A model generated the notes under the pieces. The model saw nothing but the letters and a program-made list of their open reading frames with translations, was not told the origin of the DNA and made no database searches. The position numbers and the translations under genes are program-made. A DNA stretch of 64,000 nt, taken from assembly GCA_015689775.1 (NCBI GenBank), contig WVSR01000002.1, forward strand, positions 310,001 through 374,000, written 5' to 3'. Shown here one piece after another: positions 57,564 through 64,000 of this stretch. This DNA is from Rhodobacterales bacterium LSUCC0387 (GTDB taxonomy: Bacteria; Pseudomonadota; Alphaproteobacteria; Rhodobacterales; Rhodobacteraceae). Each line of letters opens with the position of its first letter. The first letter of the stretch is position 1.

Positions 57564-57716
57564 TATGACTTCCTTGCCATGTGCTGCATAGATGTAATTT
57601 TAACTGTCACTTATTAAAACCAGCAGTTCAGAATTTCGCATGAAAATTGGATTGCAGCTGTATCAACTAGTTACCGATTTGGTACAGCTGCGCCAAGTTA
57701 CTGCGCTCCAATTAAT

Positions 57717-58832
57717 TCAACTTCCAATATTCGGAAAATAGTCTTCGCAGGAGCCTTCACGATAAACGTCTGCAGTGCAGCAGTGGAGCCCACCACCAAA
57801 GGCGTAGGCATCGCGTAGTTCGACTTCTACTACCTCCATCCCCAGACGATCCATTTGTTCAGCTTGGTAAACTTCAGATTTTTCGACACAAACTGTTTTT
57901 GGATCCAACACTAAGACGTTCATCGACAACCAAACTGATGAATAGCACAGTGGTGGAGGTGTATTGTGTGCTGGTTGGGCGGCATCTACAATTTCCCAAT
58001 CATTGTCAAAGAACATCTTTCTCTGCTCTTCGGGAAGTCTGCGCTGGGGGTTGTTCAAAATTAGGCCTGGACGTAGAGGCGTAAAAGTCGCGTCTATATG
58101 GATTGGGTATGGATCACCTGGAAAATTAACAGTATGCACTCGGTGTTCCGGGAAATGGCGCCTCAGCCACTCAATGCCTTTCAGATTGGTCGTGAATCCG
58201 TGTTGTACAACCAAGTCTTTTCCGAAACGCAATACATCTGCAGCGTCAAATAGTGGTTCCTCTTCAGTGGTGACAAAGAATTTCTTGGCGGCCCACTCTA
58301 ACCTTTTCGCATCACCAATTTTTTCCGACAAATAATCTGGATGATAATCAGCGTCCGTTAGGCGAGGCTTTGGAGCGGCCTCGTGCCTGAAATTTGGATC
58401 CTCTTCCCAATATTTTTTTAGTAGCGGGCGATAATTTAAATATTCGAACCATCTACAGCGATAGGACATTGTCGCCTCTAGAATTTCCGATCCGACAGTC
58501 AGCAATACATCCCTGGGCGGCATGCAGCCAAACTGACTGTCCGTGTGGAAATCTGGCGTAGTAACTGGAAGAGAGTGATCAATCGGTGACGGCCGATCGA
58601 CGCGAATGCCTCGAGCTTTTAATTGTCCAGCAAAGTTGTCTAGTAGCTCATTAGCTCTATCGATTGTTTCTTGAGGGCGACGGCCCCATTGACCGCGCAT
58701 GTCGCTGTCTTCAGGAACTTTTGCGTCAAGTGCGGGCTCTTCTGGCGGGATGTGACAATCATCGGCTCTTCCGACAATCACATGTTTCAGTGGATCCCAC
58801 TCGTTCCAGCTATTTACGACGGTGTTTTGCAT
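57717..58832 (-). CDS. Amidinotransferase, L-arginine:glycine amidinotransferase-like
   Basis: 371 aa, close in layout to vertebrate AGAT and bacterial StrB-type enzymes. It starts with NSWNEWDPLKHVIVGRADD and ends with GGGLHCCTADVYREG. The catalytic Asp196 (LFDAAD), His245 (PIHIDATF) and Cys351 (GGGLHC) align with AGAT Asp254, His303 and Cys407 at nearly the same spacing. AGAT moves the amidino group of arginine to glycine, giving guanidinoacetate and ornithine; related enzymes use inosamine phosphates or other amines. The acceptor here is unknown. Weak ribosome binding site. The SDR gene at 58953 lies upstream on the same strand. Confidence 0.88.
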   Translation of the reverse strand: MQNTVVNSWNEWDPLKHVIVGRADDCHIPPEEPALDAKVPEDSDMRGQWGRRPQETIDRANELLDNFAGQLKARGIRVDRPSPIDHSLPVTTPDFHTDSQFGCMPPRDVLLTVGSEILEATMSYRCRWFEYLNYRPLLKKYWEEDPNFRHEAAPKPRLTDADYHPDYLSEKIGDAKRLEWAAKKFFVTTEEEPLFDAADVLRFGKDLVVQHGFTTNLKGIEWLRRHFPEHRVHTVNFPGDPYPIHIDATFTPLRPGLILNNPQRRLPEEQRKMFFDNDWEIVDAAQPAHNTPPPLCYSSVWLSMNVLVLDPKTVCVEKSEVYQAEQMDRLGMEVVEVELRDAYAFGGGLHCCTADVYREGSCEDYFPNIGS

Positions 58833-58952
58833 TTTTGTTTCATTTCGTTGATGTATGCTTATTGATTACCGCATAGGAATTTTCAGTCCAGCGTTACATG
58901 CGAAAGCACAGGTAACCAAAGGGGCGACTCTCCGCCAGAGAGGTTAAAGTTT

Positions 58953-59726
58953 TCAAGACCACTGAAAGCCACCGGTTGAGTCAATGACGGTTCCAGACAG
59001 ATACTGTACTTTATCTGAACATAACATGACGGTCATGTTTGCTATCTCTTCGGGGTTCTGCAAGCGGCCGAATGGCAATGTCTCCGTGTGTATAAAATTT
59101 TTCCATTTTTCTTCATCGCCAGTTTCGCGCTTAGCGCGTTGTTTTAGAAGCTCAATTGTTCTGTCTGTAGCAGTTGCCGACGGATTTATTCCGTAGGTAC
59201 GCACACCGTTCTTCGCAGTTTCTGCCCCCAAAGCTTGCGTGAAAGCTATCAATGCAGCGTTGCCTCCGGCGCCGCAGATATAGGATGGGGTGGTGTGTCT
59301 GCCGCCTATTCCAATGATATTAACTATGACACCACTCTTTCGGGCCATCATCGCTGCGGAGAAGAGCTTGCATAAATGGATATATCCAAAGACTTTCAAG
59401 TCCCAAGCTTTACGCCACTCATCCATGCCGAGATCTTGTATGCCGCCGCTGGGAATGGCGCCCGCATTATTGACCAGGATATCGAAGTCGTCGCACGAGG
59501 CGTATAGTGCTTCTCGTTGTTCCTCGCTTGAGAGGTCTGCGCTTACAGTGCTAACGCTATGTGAAAATGCCTCTAGTTGAGTTCTCGCTTTTTTGAGGTT
59601 TGTCTCACTTCGGCCGACTATAGTGACAGTAGCGCCTTCCTCTAAAAAAACTTTTGCTGTAGCCAGCCCAATGCCGCGGGATCCGCCAGTAATGAGCACT
59701 TTTTTATTTTTAAGTTTTAAATCCAA
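58953..59726 (-). CDS. Short-chain dehydrogenase-like protein with degenerate catalytic residues
   Basis: 257 aa from a TTG at 59726 (GGAG 7 bp upstream), giving the usual SDR start DLKLKNKKVLITGGSRGIG after the initiator. A GTG six codons earlier is possible. The cofactor motif is intact, with NNAG at 86-89. The tetrad is not: Lys111 stands where Asn is expected, Gly replaces the Ser (NIIGIGG), Tyr149 is kept, and Ala153 (YICGA) replaces the catalytic Lys. A related SDR subgroup with Y-x-x-G-x-x-G-N exists. Either a different mechanism or a binding role is possible. It shares strand with the amidinotransferase gene 120 bp downstream. Confidence 0.82.
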   Translation of the reverse strand: MDLKLKNKKVLITGGSRGIGLATAKVFLEEGATVTIVGRSETNLKKARTQLEAFSHSVSTVSADLSSEEQREALYASCDDFDILVNNAGAIPSGGIQDLGMDEWRKAWDLKVFGYIHLCKLFSAAMMARKSGVIVNIIGIGGRHTTPSYICGAGGNAALIAFTQALGAETAKNGVRTYGINPSATATDRTIELLKQRAKRETGDEEKWKNFIHTETLPFGRLQNPEEIANMTVMLCSDKVQYLSGTVIDSTGGFQWS

Positions 59727-59848
59727 GTGGTTTCTCCAGCTCACAGGGGCGCTTAATGCATCCGATACTACTAATCTGCATCATGATTTAGAGCCAAACA
59801 ACTTATCAAAGATATTCCCGAAATACATTTAGTGTAGACTAAGTACGA

Positions 59849-59880
59849 ACAAAAAGACCCAGCCTATTTCGGCTGAGCCC
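59849..59880 (-). terminator. Rho-independent terminator of purB
   Basis: On the minus strand CTCAGCC (59877-59871) pairs with GGCTGGG (59864-59858), one G-T pair, loop of 6, then TCTTTTTG. It lies about 50 bp past the purB stop and marks the right boundary of the AT-rich segment. Confidence 0.75.
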
Positions 59881-59926
59881 GATATTTCTAAAAGATGATA
59901 GCCATCCTCAGAATTTGCGCCTTAAT

Positions 59927-61228
59927 TCAACCGAAAACACGTGTGAAAATCGTCTCCACGTGCTTGGTGTGATATCCTAGGTCGAATTTTTCTTCAATTT
60001 CAGCGGCGCTGAGTGCATCGGTCACCGCGGTATCTGCAAGAAGTTCGGTTTTGAAATCAGCCCCTTGCTCCCAAACTTTCATCGCGTTGCGTTGTACAAG
60101 GCGATAAGCATCTTCGCGGCTGACGCCGGCTTGGGTCAACGCCAAAAGAACGCGCTGCGACATCACCAAACCCTTAAACTTGTTCATATTAGCAAGCATG
60201 GTTTCAGGATAGATCACGAGTTTTTCGACAACGCCTGCCAAGCGGTTCAATGCGAAATCCAAGGTTATGGTCGCATCAGGCGCAATCCCGCGCTCAACCG
60301 AACTGTGTGAGATATCCCGCTCATGCCAAAGCGCTACGTTTTCCATCGCGGGGATCACCGCCATACGCACAAGCCGCGCAAGACCTGTCAGGTTTTCCGT
60401 TAAGACTGGGTTGCGCTTATGCGGCATCGCGGAGGAACCTTTTTGCCCCGCCGAAAAGAATTCTTCTGCCTCAAGCACTTCTGTGCGTTGCATATGACGA
60501 ATTTCGATCGCGATATTCTCAATGCTGCTCGCAATAACGCCGAGCGTGGCGAAGAACATCGCGTGACGATCGCGGGGGATCACTTGGGTCGAAATCGGCT
60601 CAGGCGAGAGGCCCATCATTTTGCAGACATGCTCTTCAACGGCGGGGTCGATATTTGCAAATGTGCCAACCGCGCCTGAAATAGCACCCGTGGCGATTTC
60701 GGCACGCGCGGCTTTCAGGCGGGCCTTGTTTCGATCCATTTCGGCATAGAACCGGGCGAAGGTGAGGCCCATTGTGGTGGGTTCTGCGTGGATGCCGTGG
60801 CTGCGGCCAATCCGAACTGTGTCTTTATGCTCAATCGCTCGGGTTTTCAGCGCAGCCAATACCTTATCGAGATCCGCCAGTAGGATATCTGCCGCGCGTA
60901 CAAGCTGTACGTTGAGGGTGGTATCCAAGACATCTGATGAGGTCATGCCCTGATGCACAAAACGCGCATCTTCGGCCCCGATATGCTCGGCCAAATGGGT
61001 GAGAAAGGCGATCACATCGTGCTTGGTGACGGCTTCAATCTCGTCAATGCGCGCCACATCAAACTCTACATCTTTCGCCTTCCAAACGGCTTCGGCGTTT
61101 TCGCGGGGGATCACACCTAGCTCGGCCTGCGCATCGCACGCATGGGCTTCGATCTCATACCAGATGCGGAATTTGGTTTCAGGTGACCAGATGGCAACCA
61201 TTTCGGGGCGGGCATAGCGGGGGATCAT
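59927..61228 (-). CDS. purB: Adenylosuccinate lyase
   Basis: 433 aa of the fumarase/aspartase superfamily. It removes fumarate from SAICAR and adenylosuccinate in purine synthesis. The signature loop is GSSAMPHKRNPVLTENLTGL near residues 263-280; the conserved HQGMTSSDVLDTTLNVQL lies near 90-107 and GRSHGIHAEPTTMGL near 140. MIPRYARPEMVAIWSPETKF is the usual N-terminus. It has its own terminator. Composition is that of the core genome, unlike the neighbouring segment. Confidence 0.97.
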   Translation of the reverse strand: MIPRYARPEMVAIWSPETKFRIWYEIEAHACDAQAELGVIPRENAEAVWKAKDVEFDVARIDEIEAVTKHDVIAFLTHLAEHIGAEDARFVHQGMTSSDVLDTTLNVQLVRAADILLADLDKVLAALKTRAIEHKDTVRIGRSHGIHAEPTTMGLTFARFYAEMDRNKARLKAARAEIATGAISGAVGTFANIDPAVEEHVCKMMGLSPEPISTQVIPRDRHAMFFATLGVIASSIENIAIEIRHMQRTEVLEAEEFFSAGQKGSSAMPHKRNPVLTENLTGLARLVRMAVIPAMENVALWHERDISHSSVERGIAPDATITLDFALNRLAGVVEKLVIYPETMLANMNKFKGLVMSQRVLLALTQAGVSREDAYRLVQRNAMKVWEQGADFKTELLADTAVTDALSAAEIEEKFDLGYHTKHVETIFTRVFG

Positions 61229-61321
61229 TGGCGTACCTTCTGTAATGCGGTTTCAAGGGGTTGCGCGCCTTCTAATCTAAATGTCACAGAAGGGGAAACC
61301 GCTTTTCGACTACCAGCGACC

Positions 61322-61752
61322 ATGAGGAATGCCAAATTGGATCATATCTCCTCCATACCAGAGAGTGACGTGCTGGCAGGCGCGTGGCGGGTAGAGCGCG
61401 ACATCTACGATCACCGCGCAGAGGTGAAAGGTCATTTCCATGGGCATGCTCGGTTCACTCCCGCTGAGGGTGGTGTCCTGCAGTATCAAGAGGAAGGGCG
61501 CTTAACCTATGGCGCGGGTCAAATCTTTGAGGCAGAGCGGCGCTATATTTGGCGGCGCGTCCCAGAGGGTTGGCAAGTGGATTTTGACGACAACCGCCCC
61601 TTTCACCTCATTCGCGCCGCAGATCACCCGGCGCGCCATGACTGCGCCCCTGATTTATATATTTTGCGCTATCAGTTTGACGCGCTTCCGCGCCAGTGGA
61701 AAAGCCAATGTCGTATTACGGGGCCGCGTAAAGACTTGGATTTGATGACCAC

Positions 61753-61768
<16 letters not shown>
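61322..61768 (+). CDS. DUF6314 family protein
   Basis: 148 aa, soluble, without signal peptide. Features include LAGAWRVERDIYDHRAEVKG, GVLQYQEEGRLTYGAGQIF, RYIWRRVPEGWQVDFDDNRP and YQFDALPRQWKSQCRITGPR, a pattern seen in the DUF6314 family of small beta-rich (lipocalin-like) proteins of unknown function. Other in-frame starts could shorten it. It is divergent from purB, and its 3' end overlaps an unassigned open frame on the other strand. Confidence 0.75.
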
Positions 61769-63236
<1,468 letters not shown>

Positions 63237-63377
63237 TCAAGCGCGGAATTGTTGGGCGAAGTGCCGCATATATACATTTTCTGCGCTTTTATCCCTTTTA
63301 GGTTGAACAGTGAGAGCTGCGCGCGGCGCGCTGTGCAGCGTGAAAATAAGCGGCCGAATTGAAAAGGAGCCTCCGCA

Positions 63378-63806
63378 ATGAGCGATGATGTGATCACCCA
63401 TGAGCCACAGACAGATGCAAGCTGGTATGACGAAGAGACGGCCACATTTGGGGATCGTATGGCGGGCGCGCGCGAGGCTGCAAATATAGGCCAAGCTGAG
63501 CTTGCACGGCGCATGGGTGTCAAAGCCAAGACCATCCGCTCATGGGAAAATGATCAGGCTGAACCGCGCGCCAACAAGTTACAAATGTTGGCTGGAGTTT
63601 TGGGCGTGTCGATTATGTGGTTGTTGACAGGGCGCGGCGATGGAATTGATGGCCCATTCGTGGCATCCGCGATAAGCGAAGACACAAGTGCAATCCTGAA
63701 AGACCTACGGCGCATTCGCGCTGAGCAAGCTCAGCTATCCGATGCTTTGGGCCGGCTGGAAAAAAGATTGCGCCAAACTCTGGTAGAAGAGGCGGGCGGA
63801 CAGTAG
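63378..63806 (+). CDS. XRE-family helix-turn-helix regulator
   Basis: 142 aa. The HTH domain lies about residues 24-80, with IGQAELARRMGVKAKTIRSW and ENDQAEPRANKLQMLAGVLG. The C-terminal helices (LKDLRRIRAEQAQLSDALGR, LEKRLRQTLV) look like a coiled-coil dimerisation element. The start at 63378 follows AAAAGGAG. sdhE follows 36 bp downstream and may be cotranscribed. The targets are unknown. Confidence 0.87.
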   Translation: MSDDVITHEPQTDASWYDEETATFGDRMAGAREAANIGQAELARRMGVKAKTIRSWENDQAEPRANKLQMLAGVLGVSIMWLLTGRGDGIDGPFVASAISEDTSAILKDLRRIRAEQAQLSDALGRLEKRLRQTLVEEAGGQ

Positions 63807-63842
63807 AGAATAGCAAAATTGCCGCAAGCTGAGAGGCTGTCT

Positions 63843-64000
63843 ATGTCACAATCTGCACCCCAAGAGACACGCGAAATCCGTCTCAAGCGTCTTCGGATGC
63901 GGGCATGGCATCGTGGTATCAAAGAGATGGATTTGATTTTGGGCGGATGGGCAGATGCGCATTTGGCCTACGCCGATGATGCCACGCTCGATCAGTTTGA
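63843..64000 (+). CDS. sdhE: Succinate dehydrogenase FAD assembly factor SdhE (partial, runs off the window)
   Basis: 52 codons to the window edge, beginning MSQSAPQETREIRLKRLRMR and containing WHRGIKEMDLILGGWADAHL. The R-G-x-x-E motif (RGIKE) is the SdhE signature, required for covalent flavinylation of SdhA. The full protein is about 85-95 aa, so roughly 60% is present. The ATG has a GAGAGG ribosome binding site. Confidence 0.9.
   Translation, partial: MSQSAPQETREIRLKRLRMRAWHRGIKEMDLILGGWADAHLAYADDATLDQF

Larger units (their letters stand above)
52560..59926. other. AT-rich accessory segment between a GlcD-like gene and purB
   Basis: Composition shifts visibly at about 52560: A/T-rich third positions, long AT intergenic stretches, and weak ribosome binding sites. 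Ordinary composition returns near 59900. It carries seven intact genes in changing orientation and wider gaps than the rest of the window. No integrase, transposase, flanking tRNA or direct repeat was found. Acquisition by transfer is inferred from composition and content only. Confidence 0.6.

Overview
The window reads as a densely packed chromosomal segment of an alphaproteobacterium of the Rhodobacteraceae (Roseobacter-type). The basis is protein resemblance and gene order: ctaC-ctaB-small membrane protein-ctaG-ctaE-SURF1-thrC-M16 peptidase-GNAT downstream of a divergent tldD, ctaD followed by a DUF2244 gene, gatC-gatA, and several small families common in this group (DUF1467, DUF3572, DUF6314, DUF2256). 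Base composition looks like the mid-50s %GC by eye except in one AT-rich stretch. No rRNA, CRISPR array, integrase or intact insertion sequence was seen. One tRNA (Leu, GAG) is present.

Layout. 1-11.3 kb: partial AmpD-type amidase, gatA/gatC, chromate transporter, rpmG, Bax-inhibitor-1 family protein, quinone oxidoreductase, XRE regulator, hisN, lipoprotein, EamA transporter, ilvC, and two overlapping Lrp/AsnC regulators divergent from ilvC. 11.4-15.7 kb: malate synthase G followed by gene wreckage (an RTX-like C-terminal remnant and a RidA pseudogene) around a GlcG-like gene, then a glutamine-amidotransferase-type hydrolase. 15.7-27.3 kb: housekeeping genes (pyrimidine nucleotidase, GntR, carA, GatB/YqeY, ctaD, lipB, tRNA-Leu, lysC, glmS, glmU). 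27.4-33.4 kb: HAD phosphatases, a DegT-type aminotransferase, an MttB-family methyltransferase without a Pyl codon, an SOS-box-led fragment of error-prone polymerase DnaE2, and a 2Fe-2S ferredoxin. 33.5-52.5 kb: aspS, response regulator, methylmalonyl-CoA epimerase, topA, tldD, the cytochrome c oxidase assembly operon, thrC, M16 peptidase and a GlcD-like flavoprotein. 52.6-59.9 kb: an AT-rich accessory segment. 59.9-64 kb: purB, aspartate aminotransferase, XRE regulator and the start of sdhE.

How the genes work together. Cytochrome aa3 oxidase is represented by its three core subunits (ctaD apart; ctaC and ctaE together) plus assembly factors CtaB (heme O), CtaG/Cox11 (CuB) and SURF1 (heme a). 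Amino-acid genes (ilvC, lysC, thrC, hisN, aspartate aminotransferase), UDP-GlcNAc synthesis (glmS, glmU) and indirect Asn/Gln-tRNA formation (gatCA; gatB not in the window) are the core functions.

The most unusual region is the AT-rich segment at 52.6-59.9 kb. It holds an enolase-superfamily enzyme with a complete mandelate-racemase-type active site, a Gate-domain membrane protein, two short-chain dehydrogenases (one lacking most catalytic residues), a DMT exporter, a DUF1330 protein and a close relative of L-arginine:glycine amidinotransferase. This gene combination is unfamiliar to me and may be a pathway for making, exporting or degrading a guanidino compound and/or an acid sugar. That function is inference; no substrate is shown by the sequence.
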